64,000 nucleotides of DNA from Haemonchus contortus (GCA_000469685.2 LS997567.1:14269785-14333784), one strand, 5' to 3'; shown: positions 11,011-22,160, counted from the first letter of the stretch. The notes: generated by a model from the letters alone, not told the origin. A program made the numbers and translations.

Positions 11011-12294
11011 TTCGGGTTCTGCGCGGGAGTTGTGCTAGGTTTGTTTCGGAGAGAACTCATGTGTGTCGCGTAGCTCTGACAAGTATTCTCTGTGCCACTT
11101 GATCCAAAAAGAGTTTTCATGGGGCAAAAAGGGCGGCATTTTCTGCAGACTTGAGAGCTTCTTTTGCTTGCTCTATGTTGGTAATGGTTGATTATCCGTA
11201 TCGAAGGATCTTCGCGTTCGTCTGAGTTGGAGCTTCTGAGTAGGGCAAACTTTAGGTTTCCCTCTAGAAAATCTATGGGACGAAGTGGTAGTGATGCGAG
11301 GTTTTGTGTATCCAACTTTTCGAGAGGGCTTGTGTAGACGAAGGCTTCTATGCGTTTTAGCATTGTTGTCAAGGTTTTGTACGAAAGTTTCTCACGACCT
11401 AATGTCTTGGAAATGCATTCCTTCGCAGGTCCTACAAGTCTTCCCCACACTCTGTCCATCCAGGGAGCCGCGCTGTTTTAAATATCCATTGTGTTCTTTG
11501 TGGCTGAATACAACATGAATGAATGCCCAGTTTTTGTGGTGTTCTGGAAGATATGGTCTATCACTTTTTTGCCCACGACAAAGTTGGTACCGCAGTCAGA
11601 TCTAATTATTGCAAGGACTCCACGGCGGCTCATGAAGCGTAAGAAACTGTCAAGAAAAGCTGAAGCGGACAGGCTGTCGACAAGTTCTAGGTAGATAGCG
11701 CATGTTGTCAAACAGATGTGTAGTGCTATGTACGCTCTTCATAGTTGTGCGGCGTGAAAGGTCCTATGTAGTCGCAACCGACATGTTGGAATGGTTTGCA
11801 GATAACGGAGCGGTCTCAGATAGAGGCGCCATTGGTGGACGAAGGAATGGAAGCCCGTGTTCCTTTCGCATACTTCGCACTGACTGAGAATCTTTCAGTG
11901 AAAATAATTCGCCGAAGGGTTTGGGACCCAAAATCGCATTCTAAAGAGCGATAAAACATGGTTTCGTCCGCCGTGCAAGTTCGTGACGTGCATTTCGTTT
12001 ACTGTTAGACGCACCAATTCGAAATTATTCGGGGCTTAAAGAGGTTCTCTTGTATAACGAGGGGGCAGCGATGTTCAGCCGCGACTTCACTCTCATCAAG
12101 TTGTTTTCTTCGTAAAATAAGGTTCTATCTCTGTGTTTGGTCTGTAGTTCATTGAAATTAGTGTTTTTGGTCTCGTCATGGAGAATAATGGCTTCACAAC
12201 GTCTGATTTCGTCTGCCGTTATGTTGTGGTCTGAGGCCAATTGATCGATTACTGTCGCCTTTATTTGCTTACTAGTGCGTGCATTGAACTTCAA
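11011..12294 (-). pseudogene. BEL-A integrase remnant
   Basis: The minus frames show an N-terminal part (12294-12025, with a VKSRLNIA phrase like the segment before the integrase zinc-binding region) and a catalytic core segment (11711-11478) with YLELVDSLSASAFL and the SDCGTNF motif, whose Asp is the second acid of DDE. The core end (11459-10971) has VWGRLVGPAKECISKTLGR and LTTMLKRIEAFVYTSPL, matching the W..LV...K..L...LG.. and E..LN.RPL phrases of BEL integrases. Shifts separate the pieces. The enzyme would insert the element cDNA in the nucleus but cannot be made here. Confidence 0.72.
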
Positions 12295-13905
12295 TGTCTA
12301 GTGCGCAAGCGCTTTCATAGCGCGTGCGAGAGTTTCCAATACCTGTGAGTATTCGCGGAAGTGTGTGGGGTCTATAATGGGTATATGTTCTGGTGATTTT
12401 GCTTTGATTACGGATGCGCAGCTGGTTGTGTTGGTGTCTTCAGCGTCGTCGGCATCGGCGCTTGTGACTCCTGCCTCACTGCGTGGCGTGCCAATTGGCC
12501 ACTGCGGTTAAGGTATTTGGAGCCATTGTGGACGTGCTAGCCAATCGCTGGTTCGAAATTGTTCGTCTTTCGGTCGAGTGGCAATGTCTGCTGGGAAGTG
12601 GGCTGATTCTATGTATTTGAAGTTCAGAGTGATGTCGAGCTGTTGAATATGGCGAGTTAACTTGTGTATACGATTGACCTGGTTTGATTCGGAAACAGGG
12701 AGTTCTTGTATGACTGTAGCCATGCGAGTGCAATTTTACTGTCATTCTCGAAGTAAAACGATTGGATCCTTTTTTCATACACGTGCAATGTTTTTGCTGG
12801 CCGCAAGGATATCAATATCACAATGAGTTCGAGTCGCGGGGTCGTTGGTTTTCTTTTGGCCAGTCTCGCTTCTGTGCATAAAGTCTATCTGTGTGATGGT
12901 TTAGAAGGTGGGACACATAAGTGCAACATACGATGGCGAGTTGGCTGGCGTCGGCGAAAATCCATAGGGTGGATTCGCCCATTTTTTCATTTCCTCTTCC
13001 AATATTACGGGGGAGTGAAATGATAGTATCGTTGATTTCCGTGTGAATTTCGTTCCATTTATCAACGTAGTGTTGTGGGAGTATGCTATTCCATGGTCTT
13101 TTCATCAAGACAACCTCTCGCATTAATAGTTTAGTATTCAGCGATAATGGTAATGCGAGTCCGAGTGGGTCGTATACTTTGTGTACTTCGCTTACAAGTT
13201 CTCGTTTGGCCATCCTTTCTCTTGGTGATGGTTTTATGTGTCGTGATATTCGATCAGTGTTGGTGTTATAGCTTATACCAAACAATTTGGTGAAGCCTGT
13301 TTTTCTTTTGATAGATTCGGGAATCATGCTATTGACGTCGGTTGAACTGCCACTGAAGTCTCTCAGATTCATTTCTGTTCGGCTGAAGAGTTTTCGGAAA
13401 AGCTCCGCTTTTTTTATTGCTTCCTCGCTTGGTTCCGCTGCTAAAAAGACGTTATCGACGTAGATATTGCTCAGAGTAATTCTTTCGAGAGTTCTGCGCC
13501 CATCCTTTTGGGGAGTGTGGCTATGACCATATTTAGAGTAATGGGAGGCGCTTGTGTCCTGAACGGAAGTTTTTTGAATCGGTAGTGTACTATATTAGCC
13601 GGGCTCGGGGATTTTTTAAGGATCTCTGAGCCACAGGAGTCGTAGCAAGTTGCGAGTGATCCGGATTTGAGTAAGTGCTGCTTGAATGTGTGCGGTGATA
13701 AGTTCTGCAACACCGGCTCATAGTAAGTATGCCCTGGATTTTATGTGTGAAACTTTCTCCAGTGTGCATCACACCGTTGAGTGGAAGTTTTCCTTCTGCT
13801 TTTGATGAAGTATCGAATACAACTCTTAATGGTGTCCGTTTTTCTTTCCTCTATACTCCTAAATGAGATAAGTAGAAGGTAATGATGTTGTGCTGGTACC
13901 TTTCC
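12295..13905 (-). pseudogene. BEL-A reverse transcriptase, peptidase-A17-type connection and RNase H
   Basis: In minus-strand order, RT fingers and palm occupy about 13.9-13.48 kb. The active-site block NIYVDNVFLAAE lies at about 13445-13475 (YVDN replaces the usual YVDD). The 13372-12818 frame has KLFGISYN, then VHKVYDPLGLALPL, the DPLGLL.P motif typical of BEL/Pao proteins. It ends in the RNase H start WIFADAS. Farther on, NDSKIALAWLQ (about 12705) fits RNase H. Several stops and shifts break it. The YVDD to YVDN change at a catalytic Asp would itself impair polymerisation. Confidence 0.85.
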
Positions 13906-13908
13906 TCG

Positions 13909-14289
13909 TCAAGGATTTTTTTTCAATAGTGTCGTATCCTCGCACTCCTTTAGCATTTTGATGTACCACTGTCTCTGTAATTTATAAGCTCTGTGGAATC
14001 TGAAAAAAGCATTCAGTCTTGATGCTGCGACGTCATAATTATTTTCAAGGTTCACAATGTTATCCTTGAGAGGGGAATAAGCTGTGATTGTTACGTTTCC
14101 GGTAGTTATATGCTTTGATAAACTGTCCATGTAGCTGTATGCAGTGTCATCATTGTTGTATTCGTCAGTTGATATGCCCATTCCCTCTAGTTCGTACATA
14201 TCTCTGAGTTCTTTAATTTTGGATATCAGCTTTGGACATACGAACATGTGATGCTCCTCGTTTGGTTTGTCAAACGGCTTGTCGGACAT
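13909..14289 (-). pseudogene. BEL-A protease-RT linker region
   Basis: A 126-codon polar frame lies between protease and RT. It starts with the FDKPNEEHH region and ends ECEDTTLLKKNP. BEL/Pao polyproteins carry a segment of this size here. I see no catalytic motif. Confidence 0.5.
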
Positions 14290-14319
14290 GTCAAGAAGAG
14301 CAGGTACAAATGCGGTATT

Positions 14320-14802
14320 TTATAGTCCAGAGGGAAGCCTAGATGGGACAGAATCGAGGAGTTCGATATGCTCGAACGATTCTACTCCCATTAGAACCGA
14401 TGGTTTTATAGATTCCCCATTATTCACAGTATTGGGAAGGAAGATTTTATTTTCTTTTAGGAATTGTATGTCAGAGTACGACAAGGTAGCTGCTGGGAAA
14501 GCGTTGGTTAGCAGCGGTTTCGTTATCAGGCTCGATGAAATATTGTCTCCGGACCTTGTTTTGAAAACAGCTGTCACTTGATGCCATAGGTATGTCTCCA
14601 TGTTTCCCTCGATGCCATGCATTGGTATGGGTCTCCTTTGTGGGGTCCGAGCGATTCTTGCTATGCGTGTTTCGATGAAGTTGCACTGCGCTCCAGAATC
14701 GAAGGAAATCAGGATGTGCTCGAAGATGCCAGTGTTGTTGTTTTTGATTTGGCCTTCTGCCGTCATGAAGACTAGCTGTTTCTTGGAGCCCAGCACCTTC
14801 AT
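14320..14802 (-). pseudogene. BEL-A aspartic protease domain (DUF1758-like)
   Basis: This is an uninterrupted 160-codon frame. LISFDSGAQCNFIE (about 14725-14685) is the retropepsin active site in its DSG form, followed by the fold expected of retroelement proteases. Downstream LMGVESFEHIELLD corresponds to the LIG.D.....L phrase of BEL proteases. It would cleave the polyprotein during particle maturation. This is one of the better preserved parts of the element. Confidence 0.72.
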
Positions 14803-14819
14803 TTGATGTGAGAAACTTT

Positions 14820-16110
14820 CTATATTAATTCATTCTCCCTTTTTGGATGCAGCTGGAACAGCTGGAGAGCGTTCTCACACTTCGCTGTTTTGGTGACGAG
14901 GCGAAGTTTTTATTGGCTGGTCACTGTAGTGAGAAGATTGACTGTCGCGACCCTGACTCCAAGTGTTGTCCGGGGGATTTGGAAGTAAGGGTTTCATACA
15001 AAGTAAGGGACCTGGTAAGAGTGAGGCAAATCGTTTTTCGTAGACTACTCTAGTGGAGACTTCCGTATTAAGTTCGTCTAATAGGGTGTCTACTGTCAAT
15101 AGTTGATTCTGTGATGTTCTCTCCATAAGTTCTTTGACTACATCATAAGGACATTTGGCGAGAATGGTGTCTCAGATAGGATCATGCAATCATTTTGTGT
15201 ACGAGGTCGTTCATCTCATGGAGTGTTTCTGCACACTTTTCAGCTGTAGCGCCTTCTTTAGGCAGGTGCAGCAGTTTTTGCACTTTTGGTTATCTGTTAC
15301 TGCCCTTATTGCCAAACTTCCTCTTCAATATGTCGACAATTAATCTGTGGTTGGATGTTTTCATTGGAATACTTTTTATTGCGTTGGATGCATTGCCACG
15401 TATTGCATCTTTGAGGTAGAGGATCTTTTCTGGTTCCCCTAGTTGTGTATTTTGGTCAACTATGAGTGAATAAGTAACCCTAAACTCTTCCAATGATACG
15501 TTTTCACCGTCGAATTGAGGAAGTTTTATTTGTGGGTATCTTATTTTCAATAGTGGGGAGAGTTCCACTAGATTGGAATCCGTAATGGGATAATTTTGAT
15601 ATTGGTTGAGATTCGCCTAGGTTCGTTGCTCGCTTTGTCGACGCCTGAATTGTCAGTGTCGCCATATTCGTCTTCGCTCATGTGACCGGCATTATCGTGG
15701 CCAGGGCCTTCGCTGGTGAGGTGGGTACGATTCATATCTAGAAGAGCGATCTGTGTGTCAACTTTTCGTTTCCTGGCTTTGAGTGTCATTATCATATTTT
15801 CGGCTTCTTGCTATATTGTGTGAAAATTGGACCTTTGTTTGAAGTCGTTCATTTCTTGGAGCACGTCTTTTTTTTCTCAGCCTCGGTTGCGTCTGCGCAT
15901 GTAAACATGATGTCTTGACACACTTCTTTTACGCACTCAATTTGGTTGCCATATCGTCCAAAGCTATTTGCACTTCGCACAGCCTTTTGTGGCAATAAAT
16001 GCGGATTCCATGTTCTTCTGTTAGTGGCTGGTTGGGCTCCACCGTGTTTTTGTAAAAATTAATCGGTGTCTGTAAGGAGGGTGCCCATGTTCTAAGTACT
16101 GCAAGAGAAG
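14820..16110 (-). pseudogene. BEL-A gag region (DUF1759-like), broken
   Basis: Frames 15795-15568, 15568-15290 and 15126-14875 are consecutive pieces. KLPQFDGENVSLEEFRVTYS and ILYLKDAIRGNASNAIKSIP (about 15530-15360) match the LPKF.G....W..F and K..YL...L.G.A...I phrases of BEL gag. No intact zinc knuckle is visible. The protein would assemble the particle. Confidence 0.72.
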
Positions 16111-16180
16111 TGTTATTTTGCTCATTCTCAGTCGAAACCGTCGTCTCTCCCTTTCGTCTGGCTACGAGACTGATTTTCGT

Positions 16181-16222
16181 GTGCCACGCGGGACTTGTTG
16201 GGTTACGATTAGCCGATGCACC
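16181..16222 (-). promoter_or_regulatory. Primer-binding site with extended tRNA-Gly-like homology
   Basis: Read on the plus strand the block begins TGCCACGCGGG and ends GCCGATGCACCA, six bases before the LTR edge at 16229. Nematode tRNA-Gly(GCC), recalled from memory, has TGCCACGCGGG across its anticodon arm and ends GCCGATGCA plus CCA, with GGGTTCGATT between. That middle is also present here as GGGTTACGATT. The homology thus covers about 42 nt, far beyond the ~18 nt a normal primer site uses. Confidence 0.75.
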
Positions 16223-16228
16223 AGAATT

Positions 16229-16596
16229 CTGTGCGGGCTTCGACACACAAATTTTATTTATCAAGCCTTTATTGTTCGACTAACGACTAACATAGGCTGA
16301 TAATGACTGACGACTAAATTAGGCAAACCGCGATTGACGACTGAAGGCTACTAATGACTGACTACTACCAAAGGCAAGGCACGACTGAGGACTAAAGGCA
16401 AGGAACAACTGAAGACTATAGGCAAAAAACAACTGAAGGCTATAGGCAAGGAATAACTGAAGACCATAGGTAAGGAATGACCGCACTGTCTCCTCGGTGG
16501 AGAAAACTAAGGGCAGGAGGTGGAGCCTCCGCATGCTTTTAGCATAAATAAAACTATGAAAACGTAGCGGCTGTGGGGTCTGCTGCGACATCAACA
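16229..16596 (-). repeat. 5' LTR of BEL-A
   Basis: It is 368 bp, TG...CA, homologous to 5894-6251. It contains three or four ~24-bp repeats (about 16390-16480) that translate on the minus strand as AYSLQLFL units. The primer site lies next to its gag-side edge, which fixes it as the 5' LTR of a minus-strand element. Confidence 0.8.
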
Positions 16597-16758
16597 GGCA
16601 GATCCGCTCATTTGTTTAGTCTTATATATGCATCAAGTGGAAATGGCAAGGATTGAAATCATAGTCACAACATATCTCCCATAATTGAGGCGATTTCTGC
16701 TAGGCAGAAAAATATAGCGCAATCATTCGAAGATAGGTCAATGATGAGAATTCCATTA

Positions 16759-17653
16759 GGTGTTTCAGAAAGTTTGTCGTTTTGGATGGTCTACTTTTAG
16801 ACGCTCTTTTCTAAGTTATTTTTTCGTTGCTTTGCTGTAATTAGTAAACCATTTAGAAGCGCGTTTCTTGCTCTTTCTGAATGTTGCACTAGATTTGCCT
16901 CATAGTGACTTCCTAGCTTTTGCAAAAGCTTGGGAAAACCATGGATAAACGGCAAGTTTGCACCATCTCCCTTTTCCAATTGGAATTGGGCAGGAATGCA
17001 GACGACACGGCTCGAGATATCAACCTAGCGTTCGGTCCTAGAACAACAAATGTACGTATTATACAGCTATGGTTCGAAAAATTCTGTAACGGCAACGAGA
17101 GTCTCGAAGACGGTGATGGTGGTACATAGTTTGGTGGTCAACGGCTGGTTTAATTCATCACAGCTTTTTGGATCCGGGCGAAACTATCACAGCTGGAAGA
17201 TAATGCCAGGATATCGACGAAATGCACCGGAAGCTGCAGCTCATGAGCCCTGGATTGGTGGACAGGAGGGGCCGTTCCTTCTCCACGACAGCGCGTGCTC
17301 CCATGTCGCACAGACCATCCCGAAGAAATTGAACGAGCTTGGCTATGAAACTCTGTCTTTTCCCATCGTACTCACCTGACCTCGCTCCAGCCGACTACCA
17401 CTTTTTTAAGCATCTCAACAACTTCCTCGCGAGAAACGCTCTGCAATTGACACGATGTCAAATTGACCTTCTTCGAATTCAATGCTTCTAGATCTTCAGA
17501 GTTCTATGCAACCGGGAGAGACAAACTTGTTACTCGTTGGCAAAATTGTGTACATAACAATGGTACTTATTTTGATTGATAAAGTTTTGTTTGAGCCGAG
17601 ATATGTGCATTGAAAGTTGAACGTTGAAAAACGACAGAACTTTCTGAAAGGCC
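16759..17653 (+). mobile_element. Internally deleted mariner, both termini present
   Basis: The termini GGTGTTTCAGAAAGTTTGTC (from 16759) and the reverse complement of the right end, GGCCTTTCAGAAAGTTCTGT, are inverted repeats. Both are flanked by TA (16757-16758 and 17654-17655), the mariner target. The N-terminus reads LFQLELGRNADDTARDIN and QLWFEKFCNG (about 16975-17090), a mariner DNA-binding domain. The frame then jumps to the C-terminal catalytic part: LLHDSACSHVAQ (second Asp, about 17277), YSPDLAPADYHFFKHL (third Asp, about 17365-17415) and WQNCV. The middle with the first catalytic Asp is deleted. It could move only with help from another transposase. Confidence 0.88.
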
Positions 17654-17700
17654 TAATATTTCTCTCAACTGTAGAAACCACTTCTGTGCCCAATTGACTA

Positions 17701-18128
17701 AAATTGGGGGTACTATTTCACTATTACAACCCCAAAAACTCAGAATTTTAATTTCCGATGAAACTTCGCCTGTAGGGGTAATCCGATGCCCTGATAACGA
17801 ATATGACCTTCACCTTTAGCGCTGACGCCATTTGGCGCCAACTAGCGCTAATTTGGCGCTGAATTGGCGCCATTTGCCACCAAATGGCGCCAGCGCCAAG
17901 AATGAATGTCATATCCGTTATCAGGACTTCAAATAACCCCTGTACACAAATTTTCAGCAAATTTGGAAAACACCCTTGGCGCCTATTCGGCGCCAAATGG
18001 CGCCAGCGTCAAAAATTAAGGTCATATTCGTTATCAGGGCATCGGATTACCCTTATAGGCGAAGTTTCATCGAAAATTAAAATTTTGAGTTTTCGGGGTT
18101 GTAATAGTGGAATAGTACCAAAGTGGGT
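17701..18128. mobile_element. Foldback/MITE with ~110-bp inverted ends and GGCGCC core
   Basis: Left end GGTACTATTTCACTATTACA (17710) is matched by the right end, which reverse-complemented reads GGTACTATTCCACTATTACA. The arms stay about 90% identical through CCGATGCCCTGATAACGAAT. The core (17820-18010) holds repeated GGCGCC palindromes spaced by AATGG-type bases. There is no ORF. It follows the mariner by about 50 bp. Confidence 0.87.
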
Positions 18129-18536
18129 TGCTTCAGTCAAGTTTTCGATCTGGGCTGCAAGTTGTCGAAGCTAGCTAAGCCCTTTCTGATGTCTACCCCT
18201 TGCTCTCTTTCGGTACTTTTCCCAAGCCCGAAAATTTTATCTCTAGACACCTGCTAGCCTTTACATGACTTGTTTAAACCTTTGTAGCTTTTTTATACCT
18301 CTCTTCTACACACAGAGCTAACAATTTACACCTTGATTTCACGCTGTTCAAGTGCTCTCGAGCAACTTGGAGTAGTAGAAAAATCACTTCCACGCTTTTT
18401 TTGGTTACTCAATAGCGTGATATAATCTTACCTCCAATCTTACCTACCCTACTTTGACCTTGTTTAACTCATTTTTTACCTTACTTTTTACCTTTTAACC
18501 TTACTACTACCTTATTTTCTCCTCCAGGAACGCTCA
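18129..18536. other. T/C-rich stretch, nothing assigned
   Basis: A pyrimidine-rich run (about 18420-18520) contains repeated CTTACCTT and TTTTTACCTT-like phrases. No ORF or known repeat was recognised. Confidence 0.4.
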
Positions 18537-18757
18537 TGTCACGTAGGCCGTGTCCTCACGTGCTGAAGTAGCGCGATCCATTTCACACTTTCCTGGCTAT
18601 TATAAAGCCCGTTAATATTCTTTCTGATCTGGGACGCTCATTCGTGCGCGACCCGCCTTCTGTGATGCTCGCATCATTGCACTCGCAATAAATTATTGCC
18701 CTCTCTTCGTTAGCTAGAGTTTATCGATTCTTCGACCGTTCTCTAATATGTGACCCA
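18537..18757 (+). repeat. Candidate solo LTR or LTR promoter
   Basis: The block starts TGTCACGTAGG and ends TGTGACCCA, giving short inverted ends TGTCAC/GTGAC. In between are TATTATAAAG (about 18599, TATA-like) and GCAATAAAT (about 18686, polyadenylation-like) in the order expected of a plus-strand LTR. No partner LTR was found, so the call is weak. Confidence 0.33.
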
Positions 18758-19520
18758 AATCAAAATATCGGATTGAAGCTTCGCTTACTTTGTTACTAAT
18801 CCTTCTAACTACGGAGGCCTGATCGCTGATTTTTAGCTGGCATCCACTTCGTTTGCCGAGAACTCTAGATTACCTTCGAACAGTAATACAAATGCTTGAT
18901 CTGAGCTCCGCTGATTTGGTGCTCAGTCACCCAAAAATTTTATTTTTTTCCTTTGCCGTGTTCTGCCGAATTTTTTTTCGCTTTGTTGCCCCAATTTAGC
19001 TCGCCGCTGGGTTTTTTACGTAGACAGTGCTCACTCATGTGTTATACGTAACTTGACGCAATCTCCACTTACTGCCAAATTGACTGAGCATTTTAAATTC
19101 AATTCCAAAGGAGGCATCATTTAAGATGATGGCAAGCAGGCAAGCTAACAAAGAAGGAGACATATGTGGTTCATATATCGTATTGAATAGTAATGATTGT
19201 TCTCCTCCTTTGCGCTTCCTTGCTACCGTGAACATTGGATCTCTCTACATTCGATTGCCTCTATACACTCCGTTTGCACTCTGGATAATTTTGAACAGAG
19301 CTCTTGATTGACCATGATCTACCTTCCCTTAATCTCGGCATAGCTGAACTTGTTCTTGTGCTGGCTTAAGCCTTTTCCAGATTTAACATTTTTAACCAGC
19401 TCACGTTTCGGCCTATCTTCTTCAAAGCCTGGAAGCTAAAAAACGATTTAGGATTGGTCCTCACGTACTCTATACAGTACTTGAAACAGTCCTGTGAACT
19501 AATGGCCCCTCTGAATTCGA
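18758..19520. other. Leader-like stretch between LTR candidate and BEL-B
   Basis: T-rich, without convincing coding sequence. It could be leader of a plus-strand LTR element, or 3' flank of BEL-B. Confidence 0.35.
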
Positions 19521-20439
19521 TCAGTAGAAGGCTACATGGCTTACATTGATCCTAGAGACCAACCACTGAGACGACCACTCCCGAACGAAACTTCTGTGTT
19601 CAATAAGCAACCCATCTCCTTCCTGACTTACCGCAGATGTCGAAGAGGGGTTACGAGTTACGGCCACACACTCTTCTTTTATATTGAAGAAAAGAGTTAT
19701 GCATTTCCACTGAATTCGGTGTTGCTTACCATTTTCGCGATCTTCGGGTCCTTCTGGACCTTCTTTATGCAATCTTGCAGAACAGAATCACGAAGCGCAA
19801 AAGTCGGTGCGTTGTCACTAGTTATAAATGACGGTAATTTTCTACGAAGCATCTGAATGAAAGCGTAGGTTGATAGATTTGGAGCGACATCAAGATGGAA
19901 TAGGCGTGCGGCAAGGTAAGGCTTATACAGCCGTAACATTTCCCCGTGGATCCATCTTCTCTTTTGATGGCCACTGGTCAGAAATAATCAGTCCGACATT
20001 ATTCAACAGATGTGATCGTGGCACTCGTTTAGAAGGCAAGTCGATCTGCTCCGGGAATTTAAACGGTAGGCTGTTGAACCTTTGACTCTGAACACAGCGG
20101 CGAATAGCTACCGTAACTTGTGATCGTAGCTTGGGTATCCAGTAGTGTTGCCGGATGAGTGGCATCGTATGACTTATGGTAGGGAGACCTTTGCTATGAT
20201 AGTCGTTGATAAACAACTTTGATAGCCAAGATTTTTGCGAACAAAAGCATGAGGAACTTCGCCTCATCTCCAAGAGTACTGTTACCAAAACGGCCCCAGC
20301 ATAGCCATATTCCAAACCCGTCCTTGTAGAGGTTCAAATGTTGAAGCATCTTGACGACATCGAGACTCGTTAATTGATGTTGTCTCACGAGCATTTTACT
20401 TGCTAAAGCTATTTCTTCGGCTCTCAAAGTAATTGGCAT
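19521..20439 (-). pseudogene. BEL-B integrase remnant
   Basis: The frame 20315-19923 has LIRQHYWIPKLRSQVTVAIR then CVQSQRF and LPSKRV, which is the YWIP..R..V...IR.C..C.R phrase of BEL integrase zinc-binding regions (the second Cys of the pair is lost to Ser). The frame 19939-19697 has LDVAPNLSTYAFIQMLRR and FITSDNAPTF, matching the integrase core with its SDN.TF acid. The pieces are out of frame with each other. Confidence 0.75.
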
Positions 20440-21231
20440 GTCGTCCTCTTCACAATTTCCGAAAAGTGCCTAAAGTACCAGAAACGGCTCAGCGTAACAC
20501 TCTTTATACTTTTCACTTTTTTTGCAAGAACTTGAATGACTCTCATAACGTATGCTTCCGTTCGCTTAACATTGATTGAAGTTTGCACTAGAATCGACTG
20601 GAAGAATTTTGAATCTATGTCACCAGTTTTCATGGTAGTATCGATCGCTAGCGAGCATGTTTTGGGGAATGACTCGTCGTTCTCATCGTCGACAGTCGTC
20701 TCGATTACGATTGCTTCAATCAAGTCATCTCAGTTTGCTTCTGGAACGCATATAAATTCAGGTCCCATCAACCATAAGTGATCGACAATATCATGTTTAT
20801 CCAATCCTCCAGTAAAGCAATCTTCGGGGTTGGACCGTGAGGAAATGTGATCGAATTGAATAGGACAACCTGATTCCTTGATTTTTCTAGCGATTTCTTG
20901 ATCTCATTAACGCGGTTTTTTATGAGTGACCCAGCATCATGTCGTACCCTGAATTTGATTCACTTCAATACAGTCTCGGAATCGTTCAAAACAATCACAC
21001 GGTGGATTGTGACTACTGATCGTGACTGTGCGATAATCCAGTAAGTCAAGCGCATTGCTAAAGTCATGGCGTTGAGCTGTCACTCAAGTATTGTAGTTTA
21101 TGAATTAGGTAGCTTTAAACCGAGTGTAACTTCGCTATAGCCATCAAGAGCTGAGTCAGGTTTTCTGTTCTCAAGTGTACACAGGTAGCCATTGCCTCGC
21201 TGTTTGCGTCCGCGAAACTTATGAGGTTCAC
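20440..21231 (-). pseudogene. BEL-B RNase H region, poorly preserved
   Basis: This lies between the A17-type block and the integrase. The minus frame 20723-20424 is open but shows no catalytic motif I can defend. Position is the main evidence. Confidence 0.4.
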
Positions 21232-22160
21232 TCAACTACGCTTACTTGTCAGGAAACGCGTGGCTTTCTTGTGAAATCCGTTGATTCCATCACAGAGTCG
21301 TCTCCATTTCTCACGCTCTTCCTCCGTAGGTGCGGTATCCCAATCGCGGGTGGATTTCCAAAGCGATTGCAGAAAAATCTTGGCCCCGTGAACCAGTGGA
21401 AGCATCCAACCCAAAGGGTCGTAGATAGACGCTATAGTGCTCGCTACGGTTCGTCTCGTCGTTTTTGCTCGAATGGGCATGTTGCAGGTGATGTGTAGAT
21501 TATCCGCTTCAGAATCTCAAACGATCCCAAGAACCTTTGGAGAAGTATCGAGTGACTTGCCTTTATCTGCGATTGTGGCCATGACTTCTCGGTCGTTGGA
21601 AACGTACTCCCTGAGGTTCATGTGGAATCCGGTAAAAATCTGTTTCGTACAAGAGTATCGTTCCATTGCTCCATCTAACTCGTGTAAATCTATAAGTTTG
21701 GATGGGGAGCTCTTTATGGTTTTGTAGCCAAAGAAGACGTGTTGCATCTCTATCAATTTCCCGCAGATGGACGTGCAGGTACGCTTTTTATACGTCCGCG
21801 ATCATTGCAATCCGCCCGAATCTGAAGCGAAGTAGAAGATGGGAGGATCACCGGTTTTCTGTGCGAATTGTCGTTTAAAGAATTCGCGCTTTTGTAGTGG
21901 CCGACGCATAAAATATGATCCTTAATTTTGTTGTGTTCTTGTGAGGGGTAAGGTCCTGTGAGCGGTATGCATTGTACTCGACCCGCTACTCGTTCGTATT
22001 CGTTCACTACCTCAAAGATATTTTGCCTGGGTTGATCATGGAAACCTCGTTTTATTTGTCCAACAATCCTTTGTCTTTGAGTGAAGACAATGTGCTTACT
22101 AGGCGTCGATACGCGATTGCTCGGTTGTCTGGCAGGCATAGACAGCTTTCTTTCCAAGCC
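21232..22160 (-). pseudogene. BEL-B reverse transcriptase and A17-type connection
   Basis: Frame 22157-21753 carries IKRGFHDQ, VNEYERVAGRVQ, ANSLND and GPVILPS, the phrases that precede the palm in BEL RTs. Frame 21756-21517 continues with IEMQHVFFGYKT, YSCTKQIFTGFHMNLREYVSND and KGKSLDTSPKVLGI. Frame 21480-21232 gives TIASIYDPLGWMLPLVHGAK, the DPLG..P motif. The YVDD block itself is not readable in a clean frame. Confidence 0.83.

Larger units (their letters stand above)
5894..16596 (-). mobile_element. BEL/Pao retrotransposon A with envelope-like gene
   Basis: Minus-strand order is LTR (16596-16229), primer site (16222-16181), gag, aspartic protease, RT, RNase H, integrase, DUF5641-type tail, env-like region, then LTR (6251-5894). 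The order is that of BEL/Pao elements, and the envelope gene resembles those described for C. elegans Cer7-type elements (phlebovirus-glycoprotein-like). Each gene is broken by stops or shifts and a LINE is nested at 10.12-11.01 kb. The two LTRs differ at roughly one base in six by eye, and no matching target-site duplication or polypurine tract is evident at the left LTR. The left LTR could therefore be a solo relative rather than the true 3' partner. Confidence 0.75.
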
